From: Magnetococcales bacterium WMHbin3
GTDB lineage: Bacteria; Pseudomonadota; Magnetococcia; Magnetococcales; Magnetaquicoccaceae
Assembly: GCA_002753185.1 (NCBI GenBank)
Contig: PDZX01000003.1
Coordinates: 62,001-126,000, forward strand
Direction of reading: 5' to 3'
DNA: 64,000 nucleotides
The position numbers were made by a program, and so were the translations under genes. The notes beneath the pieces were generated by a model. That model saw only the letters and a list, made by a program, of their open reading frames with translations. It was not told the origin of the DNA and made no database searches. This document shows, piece by piece, positions 1 through 9,141 of this stretch; position 1 is the stretch's first letter, and each line of letters begins with the position of its first letter.

Positions 1-2
1 TG

Positions 3-641
3 CAACAGGCCGGGTGCCGCAGCATCAGCATGTCCATCGAGTCCGGTTCCGAGGAGGTGCGCAACAAGGTCCTGCACCGCAAGATGAACGACGACATGGT
101 GCGTGGCGCTTTCGCCATTGCCCGCAAGTATCGTTTGAACGCCTACGCCAACACCATCCTGGGGATTCCGGGGACCACCCTGGCCGACGATTACCGTTCC
201 TTCCTGTTTGCCAGGGAGGTCGCGCCGGCCTTTCCGACCTTCTCCATCTTTTCGCCTTTTCCCAAGACTCCCCTGACCAATCATGCCATCGCCATCGGGG
301 CATTGGATCCGCAGGTTGATTATGCGACGATCACCTCTTACGAATCTTCTGCATTGACCAGTTATTCCCCGGAAGAGAAGCGTCAGCAAACCAATTTGTT
401 GTATTTGAGTCAAATTTTTTGTCTGGTGCCTGGTTTCATGTTGCATGCGTTGCCTTGGTTGTTGAAATTGCCTTTGAGCCGTTTTTACAGGCTTTTATAC
501 AGCCTTTCATATACTTGGTTCGCCAGTTCCAGAATTTTCCCCGGTGCTGGGCCGCGCGATGTGCGTGGTATTGCCAAGGCTGTCCTGCGCAGTATTAAGG
601 CGATTTATTTCCCTAATGATAAAAGACGTATCAGTGAGTAG
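3..641 (+). CDS. Radical SAM protein, C-terminal part (cut by window edge)
   Basis: The reading frame is open from base 3, so the gene begins before the window. The visible start (QQAGCRSISMSIESGSEE, then RNKVLHRKM) matches the second half of the radical SAM barrel as found in B12-binding-domain radical SAM enzymes (GxESGSxxV...K). It continues through the LGIPGTT strand and ends in about 80 residues with two hydrophobic stretches. The CxxxCxxC iron-sulfur motif would lie upstream and cannot be seen. Members of this family often modify lipids or sugars in surface-glycan clusters, which suits the genes that follow. The substrate is unknown. The gene is convergent with the SGNH-like gene. Confidence 0.8.
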   Translation, partial: QQAGCRSISMSIESGSEEVRNKVLHRKMNDDMVRGAFAIARKYRLNAYANTILGIPGTTLADDYRSFLFAREVAPAFPTFSIFSPFPKTPLTNHAIAIGALDPQVDYATITSYESSALTSYSPEEKRQQTNLLYLSQIFCLVPGFMLHALPWLLKLPLSRFYRLLYSLSYTWFASSRIFPGAGPRDVRGIAKAVLRSIKAIYFPNDKRRISE

Positions 642-665
642 TTATAAATTAGTATTTTTTAGATG

Positions 666-1589
666 TTAAAATAAAGGCTTAAGCAATTCAAAATATTTTT
701 TGGTGTATTTTTGTTTGAACGCGGGTGCGACATGATTGATGGTGTCGCCAAGTTCTTCAGCCGGAATGGGGATTGGATTGGGATCCAACAAATCAAGTCC
801 TGTACTGGTTACGAGTTTATTTATGTCGTTTATCGTGTCTGCCGATGTTTTTGCGACGGTTTCAAGTGTAGGTCCATGCAAATAAAGGCAACGCAAGCCA
901 GATTCTCGGCATTTTTGCGGAATGGCGCGTAAGGATGCCGCATACCGGTGTGATGCATGGCCTAATTTTTTTGTGATAATATTTTTTTTATTTCTTTCTT
1001 GCTGTTGCTGATAATCATGTGTGAAATTAGGTATCGGTGGAGGCCCGTGCAGAATCACATCAATGCCATAGTTTAAATTTATCAGCGAAATCATCTCTTT
1101 AAGTGCTGATTGCATGAAATCCATGGAATAATTGCTGAGTTGATGCATGAAGAGAGCGGATTCCATACGTAACGTGCGCAGCACGCCGCGCATGGCAATA
1201 TCATATTCTTTATTCTGTCCGTCAATGTCGTAATTTTGCGGGGACATCATAAAAATTAATGTTATTGAATTATGATTTTTTGCGATATGATGTAGCATAT
1301 TATACATGCCCGGAATGTTGAAATTAAAGCCTGTCAGCGCAAGGGATACGGATTTTTTGCCTGACAGCTGTGTAAAGAGGTTGCTGTCCACGGAGTGTCC
1401 AAGCGAACTGTCGCCAAGAAACACGATATCCGTATCGTCAGGAAGGTTGTCGAGTTTGTCGAACTGGTATCGTACCAAGCCGCAGTCTTTCCCTGCGAAG
1501 CATTCCAGGCCGGACCAAAGCGCCACGGGCATGCCAAGAAACGGTATAAAGAGTTGCAACAATAATATAATTTTGATATAATTTTTCAT
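666..1589 (-). CDS. SGNH/AlgJ-like periplasmic protein of an O-acyltransferase pair
   Basis: A 307-residue protein with an N-terminal hydrophobic anchor (about residues 5-25) and an FLGDSS motif at residues 57-62. This resembles the GDS block of SGNH-fold proteins such as AlgJ, AlgX and DltD. The ATG directly abuts the stop of the MBOAT gene, so the two are almost certainly co-translated. In such pairs the MBOAT protein moves acyl groups across the membrane and the SGNH-like protein transfers them to, or removes them from, an exported glycan. The acyl group and acceptor cannot be told from sequence. Both genes are clearly AT-richer than their neighbours. The exact SGNH subfamily is uncertain. 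Confidence 0.6.
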   Translation of the reverse strand: MKNYIKIILLLQLFIPFLGMPVALWSGLECFAGKDCGLVRYQFDKLDNLPDDTDIVFLGDSSLGHSVDSNLFTQLSGKKSVSLALTGFNFNIPGMYNMLHHIAKNHNSITLIFMMSPQNYDIDGQNKEYDIAMRGVLRTLRMESALFMHQLSNYSMDFMQSALKEMISLINLNYGIDVILHGPPPIPNFTHDYQQQQERNKKNIITKKLGHASHRYAASLRAIPQKCRESGLRCLYLHGPTLETVAKTSADTINDINKLVTSTGLDLLDPNPIPIPAEELGDTINHVAPAFKQKYTKKYFELLKPLF

Positions 1590-3089
1590 TTAAAATTGAT
1601 AATATAAAAATAATTTTCCTGGGGAAAAGATGATTTTTGATAGACTAAGTAGAAGAATAACGCCAACAAAAAGTGCAAACGGCGCGGTGGGTTGCCATCT
1701 CCAGAATGCACGGTTTGTGGAGGCGTGTTCGCTTGTCGCACCGGATCTGAACCGTGGAGGAAGGAATGCGTTCGAATCGGACAGAATTTGTTGAGAATTC
1801 GGCAACCACCAGACGACCATCAACAGCAGGGCAATGCTCGCCAAAGCGCCTGGATTGACAGGCAAATCGATTCCGTGCATGCCTGCCATGCCGTTCAGAA
1901 CCCTCCATGCGGATGGCAAATCCTTCGCATAAAAAATCACCCAACCCACGGTAACGCAAATGAACGTCACACTTCTGCCCGTCGCATGCGCCAACCATCC
2001 CGAGGCTGTCCCGTGCCAAGCCCGCCAGAGGTGATTGAGTACCAGTAAGCTACCATGCAACCCTCCCCAGACCAGAAATGTCGCGCCGACACCATGCCAC
2101 AGCCCTCCCAGCAGCATTACGATCATAATGTTAATGTATTTATTGATGTTTCCTTTTTGATTGCCTCCCAAAGGAATGTAAAGATAGTTGCGCAAAAAAC
2201 TGGATAATGTCATATGCCAGCGATGCCAAAAGTCAATGATGCTTGTCGCCTGGTAAGGGGAATTGAAATTCAACGGCATCTTCACTCCAAACAAATAGGA
2301 GAGGCCGATCGCCATGTCGCTATAGCCGGAAAAATCAAAATAAAGTTGTAGCGTATAGGCCAATGCACCCGTCCAGGCAGGGAAAAAAGTCGGCAAAGCG
2401 CCTTTTTCCGCATCTTGAAAGAGAGGTGCGGCATGGGTTGCCAGGCTGTCCGCCAGGAGCACTTTCTTCGCCAAACCAATCGCTATCCATGTGATGCCAA
2501 TGCCGATATATTCGCTCCGCAAGGGTGATTTCAGCATGTCTCGGAATTGAGGCATCATCTCATGGTGATGTATGATGGGACCGGCCATCAGATGCGGAAA
2601 CCAGGTGACGAACAGAAAATAGCTGAGAGGGCTTTTTTCGTGTAATTGTCCGCGTGATATATCAACCAGGTAAGCGATTTGAGTGAAGGTAAAAAATGAC
2701 ACTCCTAAAGGCATAACAGTATGATAATCTTTCTGAAGCATGTCGGGCATGAAAGGTTGAACGGTGTGCAGGTAAATTTCTGACAGCGACCAGCTTTTAA
2801 AATATATAAGTGTAAATATATTGAAACCGATCGCCGTAATTAGAATAAATTTTTTCCAAGCGTGGTTGGATTGTCTGATAATTGCAGCCATGACGAAATT
2901 GATGCATATCGAAATCAGCAAGATTGGTGCAAACCTGATGTCCCAATAAATGTAAAAAAAAACAGAAGCCAAAGTCAGGCCAACGATCCCCTGAGTCGCA
3001 TCAGGACTGGATTCTGGTACAAAAAGGCGGTATCCGATTAGCGTGATCGGTAAGAATAAAAAAATAAAAATAGGATCAGCGAATGACAT
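1590..3089 (-). CDS. MBOAT-family membrane O-acyltransferase (AlgI-like)
   Basis: A 499-residue polytopic inner-membrane protein of normal AlgI/DltB length. The family signature FWHRWHMTLS is at residues 287-296, followed by the RNYLYIPLGGN loop. The conserved catalytic histidine is in GGLWHG (H332), with a second in WGGLHG (H345). The family acylates exported polysaccharides or teichoic acids. It lies directly upstream of the SGNH-like gene with no gap, forming a two-gene O-acylation unit at the edge of a glycan cluster. AT content is higher than in the genes to either side, which may indicate separate acquisition. About 90 bases separate it from the upstream membrane-protein gene. Confidence 0.88.
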   Translation of the reverse strand: MSFADPIFIFLFLPITLIGYRLFVPESSPDATQGIVGLTLASVFFYIYWDIRFAPILLISICINFVMAAIIRQSNHAWKKFILITAIGFNIFTLIYFKSWSLSEIYLHTVQPFMPDMLQKDYHTVMPLGVSFFTFTQIAYLVDISRGQLHEKSPLSYFLFVTWFPHLMAGPIIHHHEMMPQFRDMLKSPLRSEYIGIGITWIAIGLAKKVLLADSLATHAAPLFQDAEKGALPTFFPAWTGALAYTLQLYFDFSGYSDMAIGLSYLFGVKMPLNFNSPYQATSIIDFWHRWHMTLSSFLRNYLYIPLGGNQKGNINKYINIMIVMLLGGLWHGVGATFLVWGGLHGSLLVLNHLWRAWHGTASGWLAHATGRSVTFICVTVGWVIFYAKDLPSAWRVLNGMAGMHGIDLPVNPGALASIALLLMVVWWLPNSQQILSDSNAFLPPRFRSGATSEHASTNRAFWRWQPTAPFALFVGVILLLSLSKIIFSPGKLFLYYQF

Positions 3090-3179
3090 CTTTTTATTTT
3101 TCCGGTAAATTTTTACAATAGATTATGAAGATGATGTAACTTCGGTGAAAAGAAGTCACAGGCAATGTCATCATGGTCT

Positions 3180-5213
3180 TCATGCGCCGGACGGTCGATG
3201 GACAGCTGCCAGCACGGAGCTGCCCGTGTCGTCGAGTACCGTGACCGACCGGATGCCAACCGGCCACAACTCCGCCGACCGGAATGGAATCCGTCGTCGC
3301 CCGTCCTGCGCCTTGGCATCCGCGATGTCGAGGGTGATGCCCTGATCCCACGGCCAACGCAACCCGGCAGGCTCCGGAGGGCCGATGCGCACACCGGTCA
3401 TCAGCACCTCGGATTCGCCGGAAGGAGCCAGTTCCATGGCCTGTCTGGATCCGGTTACCTGCCCGATCTCCCACCACCCCGACCAGCCAGGGGGGAGTTC
3501 CTTTTCCAGGGTCGGCCCGGCATCTCCCGTGGCGGGACGCAGCCGCACGCGCACCGTCGTTTTGTTGGGGTTGTGCAGTCCGACATGCCAGGTGCCGGTC
3601 GTCATGTTGTCCGTCGGGTGCATGAGAATGGGGTGGCGCCGGATGATCGGCAAGCGGCCGTAGTGCTTCCTGACCGGACTCCATGTCACCAGATGGGTGA
3701 TGCCGGTGCGTGAGGCGAGCCAGGCGTTGGTCTCGTCCGATCCAGTGGCGGCCAGCGCTCCGCAGCGATAGGCGCCATGGCTGAGATAATGGACGACCAG
3801 CGTGACATCCGTGTAGAGCACATCCCGGCAGGGAGGGTCTTGCGCGAGCAGCCTGGCGGGCTGGGAGGGGAGCAGGAGATATTCGTGACGGGTCAGATTG
3901 TGTCGCAGAAGTGCCGGGTAATGGTGGATCGTCGTCCGTGCCTGGAAGAGGAACTGGTCGGTCATGGCCAGGGTGAACCCCAGCATGAGCATCAGGACGA
4001 AGAGGTTGCGGAAGGCAGCGGGGGTTTGTGCGGTATTGCGCCATGCCTCCTGGATCAGATGGCCCAGGTGACCACCCCAGTGGTGGATGCCATGGGCGAT
4101 GATCCCGGTCAGCAAGATGAAGAACGGCGTCCATATGCGCAGAAAAAGATGGCCAGGATGCGCGGTCTGGTGATCGATCAGACCAGCGGTCAGCAGTGCG
4201 GCAAACAACAATAACCAAAAAAGCGTATTGTTGCGTTCTTCCAGGGACAAGGAGAAGATGCCGAGGCCAAGTAGGATGGTTAAATACCATGGATGTTTAT
4301 AAAAAACAATCAAATCGTTCAGACTGGAGCGTATCGCGGGCCAATGGAAAGAAAATAATTCCATTGGCGAATGCCCCGTGATGCCGTCCAGGGTGGGAAT
4401 CCCCGTGCCGGAGACCAGCAATGGCGGCAGGAGGAAAGCCAGGACGAGGATGGCCAACGATGCGGTGATCCATCTGGTTTCCGTGCCCGTCAGGGGGCGT
4501 CCCGCAAACCAGGCGAGGACGATCAGGGTGACCACGGACCACATTTTGCCGATCATATGCCAGCCCGACATCAGGAAGATCAGGACAAAGAGCAGCGGCG
4601 CGCTTGCCGCTCCCCGGCGGCGAATTTCCGCCCAGGCCAGCATGCTCAGGCCCAGCGCGCCTTCGTTGGTCACGGAGAGGATCGGCGTCAGGTCCCACTT
4701 GATGGTCAGAAGCAGCAGGGCAATGCCCGCCGGACCAGGACCGAAAGTCACCAACAGCCAGTAACCGATCCCCGACACGAGCAATACGCCATGGACCATG
4801 AGCATCAGGTCGTGGCTGTCCACGAGCGAAAGCCCCAGCCGATGCAGGGCCAGGATCAGCCCGCCTGGCAGGAGTTCGGAAAGAAAGCTGACGCGCGACC
4901 AGATATCCCACAGAGGATAATCCGCCGTGCTCAAAACGCCTGGAAAGGCGGTTGCCTGCTGACGGAGGCTTTCCAGGGCGGCGCACTGCTGGGTGAAGCA
5001 GTGGAGGTTGCGCACCCCCTGGAAGATTCTGGCAAAGCTGTCGTCGGGGTCGATGGGCATGGGGCGTTCCAGAACGACCAGCGCGGTAAAGCCGCACTTG
5101 ATCCCGAACGCGATCAGGCAGGCCAGCAAAAAGAACCTCCAGGCATTTCTGGAACCCTGGGGCGTGGCGTGCAGGGAAGGGCGATGCCGGGCGAGCAGGG
5201 CGCGGAGCGTCAT
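3180..5213 (-). CDS. Large polytopic membrane protein, possible GT-C glycosyltransferase
   Basis: About 677 residues, with roughly ten hydrophobic segments in the first 400 residues and a soluble C-terminal third. An acidic cluster (IDPDDSFAR) follows the first membrane helix, as in the first extracytoplasmic loop of GT-C enzymes, but I cannot assign a family. The ATG at 5213 overlaps the methyltransferase stop as ATGA, so I prefer it to the upstream in-frame start at 5240. It is the last member of the asnB-methyltransferase-membrane protein run. Its likely role is in building or exporting a surface glycan; this is inference from context. Confidence 0.6.
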   Translation of the reverse strand: MTLRALLARHRPSLHATPQGSRNAWRFFLLACLIAFGIKCGFTALVVLERPMPIDPDDSFARIFQGVRNLHCFTQQCAALESLRQQATAFPGVLSTADYPLWDIWSRVSFLSELLPGGLILALHRLGLSLVDSHDLMLMVHGVLLVSGIGYWLLVTFGPGPAGIALLLLTIKWDLTPILSVTNEGALGLSMLAWAEIRRRGAASAPLLFVLIFLMSGWHMIGKMWSVVTLIVLAWFAGRPLTGTETRWITASLAILVLAFLLPPLLVSGTGIPTLDGITGHSPMELFSFHWPAIRSSLNDLIVFYKHPWYLTILLGLGIFSLSLEERNNTLFWLLLFAALLTAGLIDHQTAHPGHLFLRIWTPFFILLTGIIAHGIHHWGGHLGHLIQEAWRNTAQTPAAFRNLFVLMLMLGFTLAMTDQFLFQARTTIHHYPALLRHNLTRHEYLLLPSQPARLLAQDPPCRDVLYTDVTLVVHYLSHGAYRCGALAATGSDETNAWLASRTGITHLVTWSPVRKHYGRLPIIRRHPILMHPTDNMTTGTWHVGLHNPNKTTVRVRLRPATGDAGPTLEKELPPGWSGWWEIGQVTGSRQAMELAPSGESEVLMTGVRIGPPEPAGLRWPWDQGITLDIADAKAQDGRRRIPFRSAELWPVGIRSVTVLDDTGSSVLAAVHRPSGA

Positions 5214-6028
5214 TGGGGTTTGACCCCGCAAACCGACCATGACATCTCGTTGACCCAGACGGAGCGAATCTCGGTCAAGCCGGCTTGCGCGAGCAGTTCC
5301 TCGGCCTCCTGCCGGCGATAGTAGAGGGCGATGCGCGGCAGCATGTGGTCGAAGGTGATATGCTTGAGGTGGGCGAAGGTGGTTTTGCGCAGCAGATCAT
5401 GATACGGCAGGCGTCCCCAGCCGAGGCGCAGCATCACCCACAGCAGGCCGGCCAGCGACCAGGCGAGTCCATTGGTGAGCCGGATGGGCAGACGGCTGAA
5501 GAGATGGATGCGCAGGGGGTTGAAGAGATGCACGATCCAGCCGTTGTTTTCCCGTCCGTACAGCCAGACCAGGACATGGCCGCCGGGTTTGGCCGCCTGG
5601 ACCATGTTGCGTACTGCCAGTTCCGGGTCCTCGAGGTGGTGAATGACCCCCAGGCTGAACACGATGTCGAACGCATCGGTTGCTTCGATGGCATAGGCGC
5701 TCATCCAGCGGACTTGCAGTTGCTCTTGCATGCTGGCGGTGTTGCGCCTGGCGGCGGCCAGGGAGCGTTCGTCCACGTCGATGGCCATGCCGGAGGCCGC
5801 GCCCTGGCGCATGGCCCAGATGGCGTTGCGTCCCATGCCGCACCCGACGTCGAGAAACCGGGCGTCCCGCCAGGCGGTTTTCGGCAGGGCCGCTGTCCAG
5901 CCGGCGCACTGTTCGGCTTGAATCTCGCTCAATTCGTTGAACAGATTCCAGGAATAGCCGAACCGCTCCGCAGAGCCGGAGTGGGGGTCGGGAATGGCGG
6001 AAGCGGGAGATGCGGGATCCTGGTTCAT
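5210..6028 (-). CDS. Class I SAM-dependent methyltransferase
   Basis: About 272 residues. Motif I is FLDVGCGMG (residues 58-66), followed by the acidic strand end AIDVDE and the post-I block FSLGVIHHLEDPE, typical of Methyltransf_11-type enzymes. A C-terminal stretch (LAWSLAGLLWVMLRLGW) is hydrophobic and may associate with the membrane. The start at 6028 overlaps the asnB stop as ATGA, and the 3' end overlaps the next gene in the same way, so the three are translationally coupled. It probably methylates a glycan or lipid intermediate of this cluster. The substrate cannot be inferred. Confidence 0.75.
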   Translation of the reverse strand: MNQDPASPASAIPDPHSGSAERFGYSWNLFNELSEIQAEQCAGWTAALPKTAWRDARFLDVGCGMGRNAIWAMRQGAASGMAIDVDERSLAAARRNTASMQEQLQVRWMSAYAIEATDAFDIVFSLGVIHHLEDPELAVRNMVQAAKPGGHVLVWLYGRENNGWIVHLFNPLRIHLFSRLPIRLTNGLAWSLAGLLWVMLRLGWGRLPYHDLLRKTTFAHLKHITFDHMLPRIALYYRRQEAEELLAQAGLTEIRSVWVNEMSWSVCGVKPQ

Positions 6029-7899
6029 GGCGGTGGGGCGTCCGGTGGTTGAAAAAGGGCCTGCAAGGCGATCCAACTCCAAATGAACAGCCGATCATCC
6101 GCCTGTCTGTTGAGATGTTTCCACCAGCGGTTCATCACCCGGTCGCGATCCATGCCCGGCATGGGGTGCGTGGACGGCACGGCGGGCATGGAGCGCACCC
6201 ATTCGGCGACAGGCACTCCGAAACCCTTCTTGCGGCGATGGATGATCGTGTCCGGCAGCAGACCGGTCATGGCGCGCTTGAGCAGATATTTGCGCACGCC
6301 GCGCCGCATTTTGAGTTCATGGGGCAGGCGTCTGGCGAAGGCCACCACGTCATTATCCAGAAACGGGGCGCGCACTTCAAGCGAAATCAACATGGAGGCC
6401 CGATCCACCTTCATCAGGATGTCGTCCGGAAGGTAGAGGCAGGAAAAATACTCCAGGGATTTGTCCAGCGGATGGACCGTGTCCGAATCGCGCCACACCT
6501 CCAGGGCCTCGCTGTAGAGGCGTTCCGGATCGATGGGCTGGTGCCACAGATCGGCGATTTCGTCCGGTTGCAACGGCGCCATCCAGGTCGGATTCCATAA
6601 CGGCATGGGATGGGAGACCCCGGCCAGGAAGCGGCGCAGCTTGAAATCCAGGCTCATGTTGCGTCCGGAATGGGGCAGAAGGTCCGCCAGACGGCGGAAG
6701 CGCCGATGGAGCGCATCGGGGACCAGGCGGCGATAGATCCGGCCCGCCTCGAGCGCCAGGAACGGGTCGTAGCCCGCGAACAGTTCGTCCCCGCCGTCGC
6801 CCCCCAGGGCCACGGTGACGTGTTCGCGGGTGAAGCGGCACAACAGGTGGGTCGGCAGAATGGAGGCGTCTCCCAGTGGTTCGTCCATGCGGCTCAGCAG
6901 TTCCGGGAGCATGGCCCTGGCCCGCTCCAGGGTCAGGATCGCCTCGTGATGGCGGGAACCGACCCGTTGCGCCTCGCTGCGGGCGTAGGCCGATTCGTCG
7001 TAGGAGGGTTCCTGGAAGCCGATGGAGAAGGTGTGCAGTTGCGACGGGGGGAGATGGCGGGCCGCCAGGGAGAGGATGGCGCTGGAGTCGATGCCGCCGC
7101 TCAGGAACAACCCCAGGGGCACGTCGCTTTCCATGCGTCGTCGCACGGCCTGGGTCAACAGGGCTTGCAACTCCTCGGCCAGTTCCTCTTCCCGGCGTTC
7201 CTTCCAGGCCGGATCGGGGGTGAGGCGGAATTTCCAGTAGGCGCGCAACCGCAAGTCGAACGAGGTCAGATCCAGGGTGAGGCTGTGGCCTCCCGGCAGC
7301 TTGCGGCACTCCCGATAGAGGGCGTTGGGGGCCGGAATGAAGCCGTAGGCGAAGAATTTCTGCAAGGAGAGGGGATCCAGGCTGTCCGGGGTCGCGGGAT
7401 GGAGGCGCAACGCCGACAACTCCGAGGCGAACACGAACCTCTTCTGGTTGTGGTGGTAAAAAAAAGGCTTTTTGCCGAAGCGATCCCTGGCGGCGAACAG
7501 GCGTTTGCGATCCAGGTCGTGAATCACGAAGGCAAACATGCCATTGAGCCGTTCGGGCAACGCCTCGCCCCACTCCCGGTAGCCGTGGAGCAGGGTTTCG
7601 GTGTCGGAATGGTCGGTGAGGAAGCGGTGGCCGCGCGATTGCAGTTCGGCACGCAGTGCGGCGTGGTTGTAGATCTCGCCGTTGAAGACGATGCCGAGCC
7701 GGCGGTCGGCGGTCCACATCGGTTGCCCGCCTCCCGCCAGATCCAGGATGGCCAGGCGGCGATGGCCCAGAAAGACCCGGTTGTCCACATCGGCATGCAG
7801 GCCCGATCCGTCCGGGCCGCGATGCGCCAGGGAGAGGGTCATGCGTTCCAGGTGGTCCCGGTCGCCGCCCTCGCCCGCGAAGCCGCAGATGCCGCACAT
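6025..7899 (-). CDS. asnB: Glutamine-hydrolysing asparagine synthetase-type amidotransferase
   Basis: A 624-residue protein that begins MCGICGF, so Cys2 is the N-terminal glutaminase nucleophile after Met removal. The N-terminal Ntn domain (FNGEIYNH) is followed by the synthetase domain with the PP-loop SGGIDSS at residues 267-273 and GGDGGDELFAGY. Length is normal for AsnB (glutamine-hydrolysing). Such genes inside glycan clusters often amidate sugar carboxylates rather than making free asparagine, so the symbol describes the family only. The ATG shares one base with the upstream glycosyltransferase stop (TGATG). The reading frame stays open for another 266 codons upstream, but that part lies out of frame inside the glycosyltransferase gene. 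Confidence 0.9.
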   Translation of the reverse strand: MCGICGFAGEGGDRDHLERMTLSLAHRGPDGSGLHADVDNRVFLGHRRLAILDLAGGGQPMWTADRRLGIVFNGEIYNHAALRAELQSRGHRFLTDHSDTETLLHGYREWGEALPERLNGMFAFVIHDLDRKRLFAARDRFGKKPFFYHHNQKRFVFASELSALRLHPATPDSLDPLSLQKFFAYGFIPAPNALYRECRKLPGGHSLTLDLTSFDLRLRAYWKFRLTPDPAWKERREEELAEELQALLTQAVRRRMESDVPLGLFLSGGIDSSAILSLAARHLPPSQLHTFSIGFQEPSYDESAYARSEAQRVGSRHHEAILTLERARAMLPELLSRMDEPLGDASILPTHLLCRFTREHVTVALGGDGGDELFAGYDPFLALEAGRIYRRLVPDALHRRFRRLADLLPHSGRNMSLDFKLRRFLAGVSHPMPLWNPTWMAPLQPDEIADLWHQPIDPERLYSEALEVWRDSDTVHPLDKSLEYFSCLYLPDDILMKVDRASMLISLEVRAPFLDNDVVAFARRLPHELKMRRGVRKYLLKRAMTGLLPDTIIHRRKKGFGVPVAEWVRSMPAVPSTHPMPGMDRDRVMNRWWKHLNRQADDRLFIWSWIALQALFQPPDAPPP

Positions 7900-8873
7900 C
7901 AGTGGGGCCGGTCGTCGGGTGGGGGGAGGTTGATGGTTTCGCCGATCTGGTAGGTGCGGCGTCCCTGGGATTCGAAATAGGTCCGGACGAGCATTTCGGC
8001 GACCAGTCCCAGGAGAATGGTGATCACTCCGGTCATGAAGGTCATGACCGCCACCAGAGGGAGCGGGGTGACGATGAAGTGGATGCCCTGGAACAGTTTC
8101 AGGTAGACCGCCCACCCCCCGCTGAGCAGGGAGAGGAATAGCGAAAACAGCCCGAAGCTGCCGAACAGGTAGATCGGTTTGACGAAGTATTTGTCGAGGA
8201 ACGTGACCACGATCAGGTCGAGGATGACCTTGAAGATGCGATTGAGGCCATACTTGGAGTGACCGAACATGCGGGGGTGATGGGTGACTTCCAGTTCGGT
8301 GACCGAGGCCCCCATCCATCGGGCATAGATCGGGATGAAGCGGTGCATCTCCCCGTAGAGCCGGACCCCCCGGAGGACGTGACGGCGGTAGGCCTTGATG
8401 GTGCAGCCGTAGTCGTGCAGAAATACCCCGGAAATGCGCGAGATCAGCCAGTTGGCTGCCCGGCTGGGCAGGGTGCGGATCAGGGGGTTGTCCTTGCGGG
8501 ATTTGCGCCAGCCGGAGACCACGTCGTATCCCTCGTTCAGCTTGGCCAGCAGGCGCGGGATATCCCTGGGATCGTTTTGTCGATCCGCGTCCATGGGGAT
8601 GATGATGTCGCCCTGGGCGAATTCGATCCCCGCCATGATCGCGGCGGTTTGGCCGCAATTGCGCCGGAAGCGGATGACCTTGAAACAGGCGTTCCATGCC
8701 GCCACTTCGCGCAGGCGTTCCTGGGAGCGGTCCTGGCTGCCGTCATTGACCAGAAGGATTTCGAAGGGCTGCCCCAGGGATTCGAGGACTGCAAGCAAAT
8801 CCTTGCATAACGGCAGGATGTTCTCTTCCTCGTTATGGATCGGGATGATGATGGAAAGGGAGAAATCCGACAC
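7899..8873 (-). CDS. Family 2 glycosyltransferase (DPM1/ArnC-like) with C-terminal membrane helices
   Basis: A 324-residue GT-A enzyme. It starts with SIIIPIHNEEENI, has the nucleotide-sugar site LVNDGSQD and the metal-binding DAD at residues 95-97, and ends with two hydrophobic segments (about 235-260 and 270-300). This layout matches bactoprenol-phosphate glycosyltransferases (GtrB, ArnC, DPMS), which load a sugar on undecaprenyl phosphate at the inner membrane. It is the first gene of the minus-strand run with asnB, the methyltransferase and the membrane protein, and shares one base with asnB. The sugar is unknown. Confidence 0.88.
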   Translation of the reverse strand: MSDFSLSIIIPIHNEEENILPLCKDLLAVLESLGQPFEILLVNDGSQDRSQERLREVAAWNACFKVIRFRRNCGQTAAIMAGIEFAQGDIIIPMDADRQNDPRDIPRLLAKLNEGYDVVSGWRKSRKDNPLIRTLPSRAANWLISRISGVFLHDYGCTIKAYRRHVLRGVRLYGEMHRFIPIYARWMGASVTELEVTHHPRMFGHSKYGLNRIFKVILDLIVVTFLDKYFVKPIYLFGSFGLFSLFLSLLSGGWAVYLKLFQGIHFIVTPLPLVAVMTFMTGVITILLGLVAEMLVRTYFESQGRRTYQIGETINLPPPDDRPH

Positions 8874-9141
8874 AATCGACCCGGCGGTGGAAGGAATGGT
8901 GCGTTGCCCTGGATGACGGCCCGGAAAATCATTCCCGGCGTTGGTAACAATTTAGCCATTTTTCGACCGGGAATCCAGAGAAATCTTTCCCGATGCGCCC
9001 GCAGTGGAGAGTGGGGGTCCCGTGCCGCGCCGTCTTGACAATTTTTTTGCGGCGTGGGAGAGTTGCATGCCGTTTTTTTTCAAAATGTGTCCGGTCGCAA
9101 CCGCGTCGGGTTGGTATTTTTCATTCGGCTATCGAAAAAGC
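8874..9141. other. Divergent intergenic region
   Basis: This 268-base gap separates the minus-strand glycosyltransferase operon from a plus-strand transferase gene, so it should carry both promoters. A perfect TTGACA lies at 9035-9040 on the plus strand, but no convincing -10 hexamer follows at 16-18 bases. The reading frame of the downstream gene stays open back to 9004, but codon quality there is poor. No RNA gene or repeat was seen. Confidence 0.4.

Noticed and set aside
9035-9063. Promoter with perfect TTGACA upstream of the GT-B-like gene
   Set aside because: No acceptable -10 hexamer is found at 15-19 bases downstream.
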